From: CALBPI01 sp038524795
Lineage (GTDB): Bacteria > Pseudomonadota > Gammaproteobacteria > Steroidobacterales > Woeseiaceae
Reading direction: 5' to 3'
Assembly (NCBI GenBank): GCA_038524795.1
Contig: JBCBIJ010000002.1
Coordinates: forward strand, 248,001 to 312,000
DNA length: 64,000 bases
Below, in pieces: positions 1-7,947 of the stretch (the stretch's first letter is position 1; every line of letters starts with the position of its first letter). The notes beneath the pieces are model-generated. The model had not been told where the DNA came from and did not search any database. It saw nothing but the letters and a program-made list of their open reading frames with translations. The position numbers were made by a program, and so were the translations under genes.

Positions 1-211
1 AACGGCGGCCATCGCGACCGCCGCTGAGTGTCTCGCGCCTGGCGCGGTGATGACTGTCATGGCGTACCGGGGGCACGCACCGGGGGTACCGGAGAGCGAA
101 GCTGTCGCGCGGCAGTGCGAGATGTTGGCAGCCTCGGGTTTTAGAGTCAGCCGCGAGTCGGCTGCCGGGAACGGCCCCGTGTTGTGGATCGTTCGCGCGC
201 CGGTCACCTGA
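1..211 (+). CDS. C-terminal end of a YtqB-like class I SAM methyltransferase (putative rRNA methylase), 5' truncated
   Basis: Only the last 69 codons are present; the frame opens at base 2 and stops with TGA at 209-211. The visible protein has the hydrophobic strand and 'MAYRGH' followed by 'GVPESEAV', then a short basic end with 'PVLWIVRAP'. This matches the end of YtqB-type rRNA methylases, where a Y-x-GH-x-G-x-x-E segment is followed by a final beta strand carrying a proline. The SAM-binding part lies outside the window, so the substrate cannot be judged. The gene converges on the acyl-CoA dehydrogenase, and its stop codon lies inside a strong hairpin. The family call rests on the C-terminal motif only. 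Confidence 0.6.
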   Translation, partial: TAAIATAAECLAPGAVMTVMAYRGHAPGVPESEAVARQCEMLAASGFRVSRESAAGNGPVLWIVRAPVT

Positions 212-221
212 CCGGCGCGCG
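194..221. terminator. 13-bp hairpin between convergent genes, overlapping a stop codon
   Basis: Bases 194-206 pair perfectly with 209-221 (13 bp, GC-rich, two-base gap, so the real loop is about four bases). The hairpin contains the TGA of the methylase and sits 9 bases beyond the stop of the acyl-CoA dehydrogenase on the other strand. Neither side has a T tract, so it is not a classic intrinsic terminator. It could still stop or protect both converging transcripts. Confidence 0.55.
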
Positions 222-229
222 GCAGACGA

Positions 230-1420
230 TCAGGCAGCCTCGTCCTGAGACTTCACGGCTTTAGGCTGCTTCTTGCGCGGGTCGAGACCAATCGAGCGCG
301 CGATGATCTCGCGCATGATTTCTGAGCTGCCCGCGTAGATGCGCGACACACGCGCATCCGTGTACATGCGCGAGATGCGGTACTCGTCCATGTAACCGGC
401 GCCACCGTGCAGCTGCACACAGGTGTCCATGACACGGCCTTCGAGCTCACTACCGTAGAGCTTGATGCGCGCCGCCATTTCGGCCGACAACTTGCCCTTG
501 TTGTGCTCTTCAACACAGCGGTCCAGGTAGACCTGCGCGAGATCGATTTCCGTGCGCATGTCGGCCATTTTGAAGCGCGTGTTCTGGAAGTCTGCGACCG
601 TCTGGCCAAAGGCCTTGCGGTCCGTGATGAACTCCATCGTCAGGTCGAAGGCAACCTGGCAGGCGGCGATATAGCCAACGGCGCCCAACAGACGTTCCTC
701 GGCCAGGAACTGCATGAGGTAGTAGAACCCACGCGTCGCATCACCCAGCACGTTTTCCGTGGGGATCTTCACGTCGTTGAAGAACAGCTCTGCCGTATCC
801 TGTGCGGCCAGGCCCATCTTCTTGAGGTTACGGCCGCGTTCGAAGCCTTCCATACCCCGCTCGACGACGAACAATCCCAAACCGTGCGTGGCGTCGGGGA
901 CGGTGCGTGCGGCGACGATCACAAGGTCCGCGTTGATGCCGTTGGAAATGTAGGTCTTGCTGCCGTTGAGAACCCAGTGATCGCCCTTGTCGACCGCGCG
1001 CGTTTTCATGCCCGCAACGTCACTGCCGGCGCCAGGCTCAGTCATGGCAATTGCCAGGATGCTCTCGCCGCTGATGCACTTGGGCAGCCAGCGTGCCTTC
1101 TGTTCTTCAGTGCCCAGTGCGCCCAGGTAGGGCGCGACGAGGCGCGAATGCAGGGTTATGAAGAAGCCCGGGTCGCCGTGCTTCGCCAATTCCTCAATGA
1201 GGATCTGCTCGTAGCGAAAATCCTCGACGCCGGCGCCGCCGTACTTTTCGTCGGCCCACATGAGCAGCAGGCCCTGTTCCCCGGCTTTTTCAAATGCCTC
1301 GCGGTCGACGATGCCCTGCTCTCGCCAGCGCTCACCATGCGGCTCAACCTCATTGATCATGAACTGCCGGACGGCATCGCGGAACATCTCGTGATCTTCG
1401 GTAAAACAGTTTCTTTCCAT
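230..1420 (-). CDS. Acyl-CoA dehydrogenase (FAD-dependent)
   Basis: This 396-residue flavoenzyme should oxidise acyl-CoA to trans-2-enoyl-CoA, the first beta-oxidation step, passing electrons to ETF. Both family signatures are visible: 'AMTEPGAGSD' near residue 125 and 'QLHGGAGYMDEYRISRMYTD' near residue 340. The end reads 'IYAGSSEIMREIIAR'. The usual MCAD base (the Glu of 'YEG') is therefore Ala, while 'EERLL' at residues 241-245 matches the Glu position used by long-chain and isovaleryl-CoA dehydrogenases. The ATG at 1420 is preceded by GGAG. A longer open frame upstream is a shadow of the neighbouring crotonase. It is the last gene of the tetR-thiolase-fadJ-crotonase unit. Chain-length preference is unknown. 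Confidence 0.93.
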   Translation of the reverse strand: MERNCFTEDHEMFRDAVRQFMINEVEPHGERWREQGIVDREAFEKAGEQGLLLMWADEKYGGAGVEDFRYEQILIEELAKHGDPGFFITLHSRLVAPYLGALGTEEQKARWLPKCISGESILAIAMTEPGAGSDVAGMKTRAVDKGDHWVLNGSKTYISNGINADLVIVAARTVPDATHGLGLFVVERGMEGFERGRNLKKMGLAAQDTAELFFNDVKIPTENVLGDATRGFYYLMQFLAEERLLGAVGYIAACQVAFDLTMEFITDRKAFGQTVADFQNTRFKMADMRTEIDLAQVYLDRCVEEHNKGKLSAEMAARIKLYGSELEGRVMDTCVQLHGGAGYMDEYRISRMYTDARVSRIYAGSSEIMREIIARSIGLDPRKKQPKAVKSQDEAA

Positions 1421-1457
1421 TGTGTTGCTCCATGCGCCGCAAGCGGGCGCCACTACT

Positions 1458-2237
1458 CTAGCCTTTAAATTCCGGTTTGCGCTTTTCGAAAAACGCCGTG
1501 ACGCCTTCCTGGTTGTCGGGTGAACCGACCAGGTCCGTCTGCAGCCGCGCCTCGTAGTCGAACGTGTCCGCCCAGCTCGACGACTCAGCCGCGCGCATGA
1601 CAAGCTTCGTTGCGCGCACGGACAGCGGCGCACGCTCTGCAAGCTCGTGGCCCCAGGCCGTCGCGTTATCGAGCACCGCGTCGTTGGGCACGACGCGGTT
1701 AACCAGGCCCCAATCGAGGCAACGGGCCGCGTCGATACGCTCTGCCTCCACGGAGAGCTGGAACGCACGCTTGTAGCCCAGCTGTTTTTGTAAGAGCCAG
1801 TTGGCCCCGCCGTCAGGCACAAGCGAAATCGTCGAGAACGGCGCCAGCAAGAACGCCTTTTCGCCCATCACGGCCAGGTCACAGGCCAGTGCGATCGACA
1901 GCGCAATGCCCGCTGCGGCGCCGTTGATGGCGGCAATCACGGGTTTGGGCATACCGATGATCTCATCAAAGATCGGACGGTACTCACGCTGCAATTGTTG
2001 CTCGATCGTCATCTGCTCGGGGAAGCCCGCGCCCAGGTCGGCGCCCGCCGAGAAGGCACGTTCCGCACCCGTGAGCACGGCGGCACGAACGTCAGTGTTG
2101 CTGGCCGCTTCGCGCAGTGCCGACGTCAGATCAAGCCGCAAAGCCTGATTGAAGGCGTTCATGGACTCGGGTCGCGCCATCGTAACTATGGCGACGGGCC
2201 CGTCGATGGCACAGGTGGCTACGGGTGAATCACTCAT
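1458..2237 (-). CDS. Enoyl-CoA hydratase/isomerase family protein, PaaG-like active site
   Basis: A 259-residue crotonase-fold protein with the oxyanion-hole segment 'AFSAGADL' near residue 61 and a typical C-terminal 'FFEKRKPEFKG'. Ungapped comparison with rat enoyl-CoA hydratase puts Ser114 and Phe134 where the two catalytic glutamates should be. The segment 'LVPDGG' (Asp142) resembles PaaG-type crotonases, where an Asp is proposed as the base. It may therefore be an isomerase or act on an unusual enoyl-CoA rather than being a standard hydratase. It lies 8 bases beyond the fadJ stop and 37 bases before the acyl-CoA dehydrogenase, in the same operon. Confidence 0.88.
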   Translation of the reverse strand: MSDSPVATCAIDGPVAIVTMARPESMNAFNQALRLDLTSALREAASNTDVRAAVLTGAERAFSAGADLGAGFPEQMTIEQQLQREYRPIFDEIIGMPKPVIAAINGAAAGIALSIALACDLAVMGEKAFLLAPFSTISLVPDGGANWLLQKQLGYKRAFQLSVEAERIDAARCLDWGLVNRVVPNDAVLDNATAWGHELAERAPLSVRATKLVMRAAESSSWADTFDYEARLQTDLVGSPDNQEGVTAFFEKRKPEFKG

Positions 2238-2245
2238 GACGCCGC

Positions 2246-4417
2246 TCAGGCCGCGCTACGTGCTTCGGCGTCGTCGACTTCGTCGTAGAAGCCGCGCCCT
2301 GCCTTCGCACGTTCGCGGAGGCTGTCAGGCACCGTGAAGCGCTCACCGTAGGCTTTGGCCATACGGTCACATTCGTCGACAAACGTCTGCAGGCCGACGG
2401 TCTCGATCAGCGAGAGCGTGCCACCCGTGTACGGCGGGAAGCCCCAGCCCAGGATCGAACCGATATCGCCGTCGGCGGGGTGCGTGATCACGCCCTCGTC
2501 GAGGCAGCGCACCGTATCGAGGGCCTGCACATAGAGCAGTCTCTTCTTGACCTCTTCGGCGGTCGGCTGAACCTCGGCCGGCGGGTAAACGTCGGCGAGA
2601 CCTTGCCACAAATGCTTCGTGCCACCCTCGGGGTAGTCGTAGAAACCCTTGCCAAAGCGCTTGCCGCGGCGGTCAAGTTCTTCGACGAACTTGAGCATGA
2701 CGGGGAAGCCCGAGTTCGGCGTGTAGTCATCGCCCAGCGCCTTCTCCGTCGCCTTGGCCACGTGGTAGCCGAGCTCCAGCGTCACCTCATCCATGACCGC
2801 GAGCGGGCCGACGGCCATGCCGGCCTGCTTGGCCACGTTCTCGATGAGCGCGGGGTTCACGCCCTCGCCCACGAGCGTCATGCCTTCGTTGGTGTAGGTG
2901 CCAAACACGCGCGAGGTGTAGAAGCCGCGGCTGTCGTTCACCACGATCGGCGTCTTGCGGATCTGCTGGATGTAATCGAGCGCAACTGCCGTTGCGCGGT
3001 CGCCCGTTTCCTTGCCCAGGATGACCTCGACAAGCGGCATCTTATCAACGGGCGAGAAGAAGTGGATACCGATGAACTGATCGGGACGCTTCGATGCCTT
3101 GGCGAGACCCGTAATCGGCAACGTCGAGGTGTTAGATGCGTAGATCGCCGTCTCGGGAATCACGGCTTCGGTCTTGGCCGTCACATCAGCCTTGATGCCC
3201 ATATCCTCGAACACGGCTTCGATGATCAGGTCGCAACCTTCGAGATCTGCGTAGTCTTCCGTGGTCTTGATGCGCTCAAGGATGGCCTCAGCCTTGTCGG
3301 CTGTCGTGCGGCCGCGGTCGATGCGCTTTTGCAGCAGCATGCGCGAGTAGTCCTTGCCCTTCTCGGCGCTGTCGCGATCACGGTCGAGCAGGACCACTTC
3401 CATTTTCGCGAGTGCAGACACGTACGCGATGCCGGCGCCCATCATGCCCGCGCCCAGGATACCGAGCTTGCCGACACGCGACTTCTCGACGCCCTGCGGA
3501 CGGCGCACGAGCTTGTCGGCGGCGCCCTTGTTGATGAACAACGTTCGCGTCATGTTGCGCGACACGGGGTCCATGAGCAGCGAGGTGAAGTACTTCGACT
3601 CGATGTCGAGGCCCTGGTCGATGGGCAGCACCGCGCCTTCGTAGACACAAGACATGATCGCGATCGGTGCCGGGTAGTTGTGGTTGGTTTCCTTGGCGAT
3701 CAGCGCCGAGCCAATCATCAGCGTCTGGATCGAACCCGGGTGCATAAGCCCCGCGCCACCCGGTACCTTGAAGCCTTTCTTGTCCCAGGGCTGCTCAGGG
3801 TCACCGACCTCGAGAATCCACTGCTTGGCCGCAGCGACGCACTGATCAGGTGCGACCACAGCGTGCACGAAACCGTGCTCAAGCGCCTTGGCCGGCTTTA
3901 CGTGCGTGCCCTGTGTCATGAGCTGCAAGGCTGCCTGCTGGCCAATGAGGCGCGGCAGACGCTGCGTCCCGCCACCGCCCGGCAACAAGCCGACCTGCAC
4001 TTCGGGCAAGCCCAGCACACTCTTGGGATTGTCAGCCGCGACGCGATAGTGGCAGGCGAGACAAATCTCAAGACCGCCGCCCAGTGCCGTCCCGTTAATG
4101 GCGGCAGCAAACGGTTTGCCGCTCGTTTCGATGTCACGAAGCAGCGACTGGAACGAACGCGAGTCGGCGTACTTGTCGGCTGCACTGCGACCGTCGTCAT
4201 AGGCCTTGACCATCTGCATGAGGTCGGCGCCCGCGACGAACGAGTCCTTGGCTGAGGTGATCACGGCACCCTTAACGGCGTCGTCACCCTTAACCTCGTC
4301 GAGTGCGCTGCGCAGGTCCTTGATGAGGTCCGGCGTCAGCACGTTCATCGTGCGTTCCTTGACGTCGATGGTCAGGATCGCGACGCCATCTTCTACCTGG
4401 TAGTCGATCGTTTTCAT
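2246..4417 (-). CDS. fadJ: Bifunctional enoyl-CoA hydratase / 3-hydroxyacyl-CoA dehydrogenase (FadJ/FadB type)
   Basis: A 723-residue beta-oxidation enzyme. Residues 1-190 form a crotonase domain with both catalytic glutamates (Glu117 in 'GGGLEI', Glu139 in 'LPEVQVG'). Residues 315-500 form an NAD-binding hydroxyacyl-CoA dehydrogenase domain ('LGAGMMGAGIA' at 321-331, catalytic His452 in 'GIHFFSPV'), followed by two C-terminal dehydrogenase domains. It should hydrate enoyl-CoA and oxidise the 3-hydroxyacyl-CoA. The ATG at 4417 is preceded by AAGGGGAACACG, a good ribosome site. It sits 17 bases after the thiolase, the usual fadJ-fadI style pairing. FadJ versus FadB naming is by overall shape and is not certain. 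Confidence 0.93.
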   Translation of the reverse strand: MKTIDYQVEDGVAILTIDVKERTMNVLTPDLIKDLRSALDEVKGDDAVKGAVITSAKDSFVAGADLMQMVKAYDDGRSAADKYADSRSFQSLLRDIETSGKPFAAAINGTALGGGLEICLACHYRVAADNPKSVLGLPEVQVGLLPGGGGTQRLPRLIGQQAALQLMTQGTHVKPAKALEHGFVHAVVAPDQCVAAAKQWILEVGDPEQPWDKKGFKVPGGAGLMHPGSIQTLMIGSALIAKETNHNYPAPIAIMSCVYEGAVLPIDQGLDIESKYFTSLLMDPVSRNMTRTLFINKGAADKLVRRPQGVEKSRVGKLGILGAGMMGAGIAYVSALAKMEVVLLDRDRDSAEKGKDYSRMLLQKRIDRGRTTADKAEAILERIKTTEDYADLEGCDLIIEAVFEDMGIKADVTAKTEAVIPETAIYASNTSTLPITGLAKASKRPDQFIGIHFFSPVDKMPLVEVILGKETGDRATAVALDYIQQIRKTPIVVNDSRGFYTSRVFGTYTNEGMTLVGEGVNPALIENVAKQAGMAVGPLAVMDEVTLELGYHVAKATEKALGDDYTPNSGFPVMLKFVEELDRRGKRFGKGFYDYPEGGTKHLWQGLADVYPPAEVQPTAEEVKKRLLYVQALDTVRCLDEGVITHPADGDIGSILGWGFPPYTGGTLSLIETVGLQTFVDECDRMAKAYGERFTVPDSLRERAKAGRGFYDEVDDAEARSAA

Positions 4418-4434
4418 CGTGTTCCCCTTGCGTC

Positions 4435-5643
4435 TCAGACGCGTTCGATGATGGTGGCCGTGCCCATGCCGGCACCCACGCAGAGATTAACGAGCGCCGT
4501 CGACTCGTCGCGGCGTTCGAGTTCGTCGAGCACGGTGCCCAGAATCATGGCGCCCGTGGCACCCAGCGGATGGCCCATGGCAATCGCGCCACCATTGACG
4601 TTGATCTGATCGTGATCAATGTCGAGCGCCTGCATGAAACGCAGTACGACAGACGCAAACGCTTCATTGAGCTCGAACAAGTCGATGTCTTTGGTCGTCA
4701 TGCCGCAGCGCTTGAGGACCTTCTCGGCCGAGGGCGCGGGCCCCGTGAGCATGATCGTCGGCTCACTACCGATCGAGGCAAAGCCCTTGATGCGTGCGCG
4801 TGGCTTGAGGCCCAATGCGTCGCCGATTTCCTTGTTACCTATGAGCACGCCCGCCGCGCCGTCGACGATGCCGCTCGAGTTGCCGCCCGTGTGGACGTGG
4901 TCGATGCGCTCCACCTCAGGGTAGCGCTGCAGCGCTACAGCATCGAAGCCGGCCTGCTGACCCGGAATCAGGAACGCCGGATTGAGGTTGGCCAGGTCTT
5001 CCTTGGTCGTGCCCGGCCGTAGGTGCTCGTCGCGATCCAGCACGGTCATGCCCAGCATGTCCTTGACCGAGATGACCGAGTCATTGAAGTAGCCCGCCTC
5101 CCAGGCGTGCGCCGCACGATTCTGGCTTTCAACGGCATAGCCATCGACGTCGTCGCGCGAAAAGCCATACTTGGACGCGATGAGGTCGGCACCAATGCCC
5201 TGCGGGGCGAAATAGGTGTCGTAGGCTACACGCGGGTCCGCGGCCATGGCGCCCGAGTCGGAACCCATGGGCACGCGCGACATGCATTCAACGCCGCCGC
5301 CGATACCGAGGTCCGACTGTCCCGCCATGACCTGTGCGGCGACCGTGTTGACGGCCTCGAGTCCCGACGCGCAAAAGCGGTTGAGCTGCTTGCCGGGAAC
5401 GTTCTGTTCGTAGCCCGCCGTGAGGACGGCAACGCGCGCGATATTGGCACCCTGCTCGCCGACGGGCGACACGCAGCCGAGCACGACGTCGTCGAGGTAG
5501 CTCGTGTCGAGATCATTACGGTCACGCAGCGATTCGAGTACCTGCGTCGTCAACTCGATGGGCGTTACCGCATGCAAGCCGCCATTGGGCTTGCCGCGGC
5601 CGCGTGGCGTGCGAACGTGATCGTAGATGAAGGCTTCAGCCAT
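4435..5643 (-). CDS. Acetyl-CoA C-acyltransferase (thiolase)
   Basis: A 402-residue thiolase that cleaves 3-ketoacyl-CoA with CoA to release acetyl-CoA. It has the nucleophile Cys91 in 'NRFCASGLEAV', 'NEAFASVV', His358 in 'GHPLGATGA' and the second catalytic Cys388 in 'NLCVGAGMGT'. The open frame extends upstream, but the ATG at 5643 with AGGGGA six bases before it gives the family N-terminus 'MAEAFIYDHVRTPRGRG'. It follows the tetR gene by 46 bases and precedes fadJ by 17, so it is probably co-transcribed with both. Confidence 0.94.
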   Translation of the reverse strand: MAEAFIYDHVRTPRGRGKPNGGLHAVTPIELTTQVLESLRDRNDLDTSYLDDVVLGCVSPVGEQGANIARVAVLTAGYEQNVPGKQLNRFCASGLEAVNTVAAQVMAGQSDLGIGGGVECMSRVPMGSDSGAMAADPRVAYDTYFAPQGIGADLIASKYGFSRDDVDGYAVESQNRAAHAWEAGYFNDSVISVKDMLGMTVLDRDEHLRPGTTKEDLANLNPAFLIPGQQAGFDAVALQRYPEVERIDHVHTGGNSSGIVDGAAGVLIGNKEIGDALGLKPRARIKGFASIGSEPTIMLTGPAPSAEKVLKRCGMTTKDIDLFELNEAFASVVLRFMQALDIDHDQINVNGGAIAMGHPLGATGAMILGTVLDELERRDESTALVNLCVGAGMGTATIIERV

Positions 5644-5689
5644 GTCGTTCCCCTTGAACGTCTGATTTCTGGGAGGTGGCGGCGACCGG

Positions 5690-6286
5690 TCAGGCCGCGA
5701 GCCGCTCGCGCAAGGTGCGCGTGTAATTCTCGTGAATGGCTGCGAAATCAATCTCGATCGGATTGAGCAGCCACATGTAAGTGACGCCGGCGATGTGGGC
5801 GACGTACTGCGCGGCGACATCACGCGGTGAGATGTCTTCTCGAACGGTACCGGTCTCGATGCCATTCCTGAGCCAGGCCTCGGCGTCGGTAATCTGGCGC
5901 GCAAAAGCCTGTTTGGCCAAACCCCGAAGGTCTGAGTTAGGCGCGGCGCCCTCGTAGAGTAGGATGTGGAGGACTCGAATGTCCTCAGGCGCATCGGTGA
6001 CGAACTTGAAGTAGGCGCCCGCAGCCGCGCAGAGCGCGTCGATGGCCGTCTTGCCCTCGACCGCCGCCTTCAGGTAGCCCACCCAGCGGCGCTGGATCGT
6101 ATTGGAGACTTCCTGGAACAGCCCCGACTTGGAGCCGTATCGATAGGTGGCGAGACCGCGGCTGTAGCCCGCACGCTCGCCAATGGCAGCGAGTGTCGTG
6201 CCGTCCGTCCCGCGCTCGAGGATGAGTTCGATGGCGGCATCAATCATGGCGCGGTCGGATGCCGCGGCGCGCTCCGCCTGGGTCAT
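5690..6286 (-). CDS. TetR/AcrR-family regulator heading the beta-oxidation operon
   Basis: A 198-residue repressor-type protein. The N-terminal helix-turn-helix includes 'TTLAAIGERAGYSRG' and the family sequence 'ATYRYGSKSGLF', followed by a helical ligand-binding domain of normal length. The ATG at 6286 gives the standard length; the frame is open further upstream, and a TTG about 20 codons earlier has a GGGG stretch before it, so the start is uncertain. It is first in an operon with thiolase, fadJ, crotonase and acyl-CoA dehydrogenase and is divergent from the P450. A natural model is an acyl-CoA- or substrate-sensing repressor acting on the palindrome at 6413-6427. The ligand is not known. 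Confidence 0.88.
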   Translation of the reverse strand: MTQAERAAASDRAMIDAAIELILERGTDGTTLAAIGERAGYSRGLATYRYGSKSGLFQEVSNTIQRRWVGYLKAAVEGKTAIDALCAAAGAYFKFVTDAPEDIRVLHILLYEGAAPNSDLRGLAKQAFARQITDAEAWLRNGIETGTVREDISPRDVAAQYVAHIAGVTYMWLLNPIEIDFAAIHENYTRTLRERLAA

Positions 6287-6371
6287 GCCCGTAGCGGAAG
6301 CCGCCGGGCTCCCTGCGCTGGATTTCGCACTGTCTCGCAAACGTCGCCCCCGCGTCGTTAAATGGTGCGGC

Positions 6372-6383
6372 TGGGCATGCCCA
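6372..6383. promoter_or_regulatory. 12-bp palindrome in the tetR/P450 intergenic region
   Basis: TGGGCATGCCCA is a perfect palindrome lying 30 bases from the larger palindrome at 6413-6427. It could be a second regulator site or a hairpin in the tetR leader. The 204-base divergent region holds no other feature that I recognise. Confidence 0.35.
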
Positions 6384-6412
6384 ACCGATATTGCAGCCTG
6401 CCCGGAATGATA

Positions 6413-6427
6413 CTTGTTGTCAACAAG
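6413..6427. promoter_or_regulatory. Probable TetR operator, 15-bp palindrome
   Basis: CTTGTTG-T-CAACAAG is a perfect inverted repeat with one central base. It lies between the divergent tetR and P450 genes. This size and symmetry are typical of sites for TetR dimers. It overlaps a possible P450 -35 element (TTGTTG at 6414-6419, TACTGT at 6437-6442, 17-base spacer), so binding would block that promoter. Confidence 0.6.
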
Positions 6428-6442
6428 CAAGTGCGGTACTGT
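6414..6442 (+). promoter_or_regulatory. Candidate promoter for the P450 gene
   Basis: TTGTTG (6414-6419) and TACTGT (6437-6442) are 17 bases apart, about 50 bases before the P450 ATG. The match to the vegetative consensus is only moderate. The overlap with the palindrome makes it more credible. Confidence 0.35.
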
Positions 6443-6490
6443 CCACTCGGAAAATCTGCGGTAAGTGCATCAGGGCGAAGGATTGAAGCC

Positions 6491-7876
6491 ATGAACGACG
6501 CGAGCACGATCGACAGCGCAGGCCCGGCGGCAGCCGGCACGCGCCCCGTTCCAGCGGCAAACGCCGATGTCCTGCATATCCCGGGCGAGGACGGCCTGCC
6601 CTGGTTCGGCATGGCTCGCGAATTCCTGACCGACCCGCGCGGTATGAGCCGACGTATGCGCGACACTTACGGCCCGGTGTTTCGGACGCGTTTCATTGGC
6701 CAGCGCACCGTCTCGCTGTCGGGCGTTGAGGGCCTGGAGCTCGTGCTGCTCGACCGCGACAAAAACTTCTCCAGCGAACAGGGCTGGGACCACACCATCG
6801 GTCGCTTTTTTCGTCGCGGGCTGATGCTGCTCGACTTCGACGAGCACCGCTTCCACCGGCGGATCATGCAAGCTGCGTTCAAGCGCGACGCGCTCGAGCA
6901 CTACATGGCCAGCATGGACGAGGTCGTCGAGCGCTCGCTCACGCACTGGCGCGAGAGCGACGACTTTCGCTTCTACCCCGCAGTGAAGCAGTTGACGCTC
7001 GACAATGCAGCCGTCGCCTTCCTGGGCATCGCGCTGGGCAGCGAGGCGGATCGCCTCAACACAGCCTTTATCGACAGCGTGGCGGCCAGCATCGCGCTGA
7101 TCCGGATCCCCATCCCCGGGCTTGGCTACTGGCGTGGGCTCAAGGGCCGCGAATTGCTGCAGGACTTTTTTAGAACTCAGATTCCCGAGCGTCGCAAAAG
7201 CAACGGTCAGGACATGTTCACGCGTCTGTGCCACGCCACGGACGACGAAGGCCGACGTTTCTCCGACGACGACATCGTCGACCACATGATTTTTCTCATG
7301 ATGGCCGCGCACGACACACTCACGAGTTCGCTGACCACGGCAGCCTACGGCCTCGCCGCCCACCCCGAATGGCAGCAACGCCTGCGTGCCGAAGCCGCTG
7401 TCACGGGCGATGGCCCGCTGGCATACGAGCAACTCGATGCCCTGCCGCAGACCGAGTGGGTATTTAACGAGGCCTTGCGCATGTGGGGCCCGGTTCCGTT
7501 TGTGCCGCGACGCACGCAGCGCGAGTTCGAGTTCCAGGGCGTGCGCATCCCGGCCAACGTTCAGGTCGGCGTGTCGCCGGATGCCGCGCACTACGATCCG
7601 GCAATTTGGACCGATCCGGAGCGCTTCGACCCCGAACGTTTCTCGCCCGACCGCGCCGAACACAAACGCCACCTGTTCGCGTTCTGCCCGTACGGCGGCG
7701 GTGCGCATAAGTGCATCGGCATGCACTTCGCACTCATCCTTGCCAAGGTGATGCTGCGCCGGCTGGTCATGCAGTTTGATATCGCGCTGCCCGACGGACG
7801 CTCGCATGCCATGCAACACCTGCCGATCCCCAAGCCCAAGGACGGCCTGCCACTGATCCTGACGCCACGCGGATAA
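6491..7876 (+). CDS. Cytochrome P450 monooxygenase
   Basis: A 461-residue soluble P450. The haem-ligand loop is 'YGGGAHKCIG' with Cys408 (Tyr in place of the usual Phe), the ExxR pair is Glu327-Arg330 in 'NEALRMWG', and the I-helix reads 'MAAHDTLTSS'. There is no membrane anchor, so it probably uses separate ferredoxin and reductase partners; none is encoded nearby. The AAHDT helix and the 'LDFDEHRFHRRIM' region recall the CYP136/CYP26-like group, which acts on sterol- or isoprenoid-like molecules, but this is only resemblance. The ATG at 6491 was chosen because upstream codons lie in the promoter and operator region. Divergent from tetR, it probably performs the entry hydroxylation for the beta-oxidation operon. 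Confidence 0.93.
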   Translation: MNDASTIDSAGPAAAGTRPVPAANADVLHIPGEDGLPWFGMAREFLTDPRGMSRRMRDTYGPVFRTRFIGQRTVSLSGVEGLELVLLDRDKNFSSEQGWDHTIGRFFRRGLMLLDFDEHRFHRRIMQAAFKRDALEHYMASMDEVVERSLTHWRESDDFRFYPAVKQLTLDNAAVAFLGIALGSEADRLNTAFIDSVAASIALIRIPIPGLGYWRGLKGRELLQDFFRTQIPERRKSNGQDMFTRLCHATDDEGRRFSDDDIVDHMIFLMMAAHDTLTSSLTTAAYGLAAHPEWQQRLRAEAAVTGDGPLAYEQLDALPQTEWVFNEALRMWGPVPFVPRRTQREFEFQGVRIPANVQVGVSPDAAHYDPAIWTDPERFDPERFSPDRAEHKRHLFAFCPYGGGAHKCIGMHFALILAKVMLRRLVMQFDIALPDGRSHAMQHLPIPKPKDGLPLILTPRG

Positions 7877-7925
7877 GCCGCGCGGCAATTCGGGTGGTGC
7901 CGATCCACCAGCCCGCTATGCTGGG

Positions 7926-7943
7926 GGCTCCTAAACCGGAGCC
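7926..7943 (+). promoter_or_regulatory. Hairpin sequestering the ribosome-binding site of the PLP decarboxylase
   Basis: GGCTCC (7926-7931) can pair with GGAGCC (7938-7943) across a 6-base loop. The GGAG in the second arm is the Shine-Dalgarno sequence for the ATG at 7948. Translation might therefore be limited until the hairpin opens, or be aided by ribosomes finishing the P450 70 bases upstream. Confidence 0.4.
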
Positions 7944-7947
7944 TCAC

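Noticed and set aside
2480..4255. 591-residue open frame opposite fadJ
   Set aside because: It lies wholly antisense to a clear FadJ with all catalytic residues, has a His/Arg/Val-rich composition typical of high-GC shadow frames and no recognisable domain.
6470..7888. 472-residue open frame opposite the P450
   Set aside because: Antisense of an intact P450 with haem and ExxR motifs.
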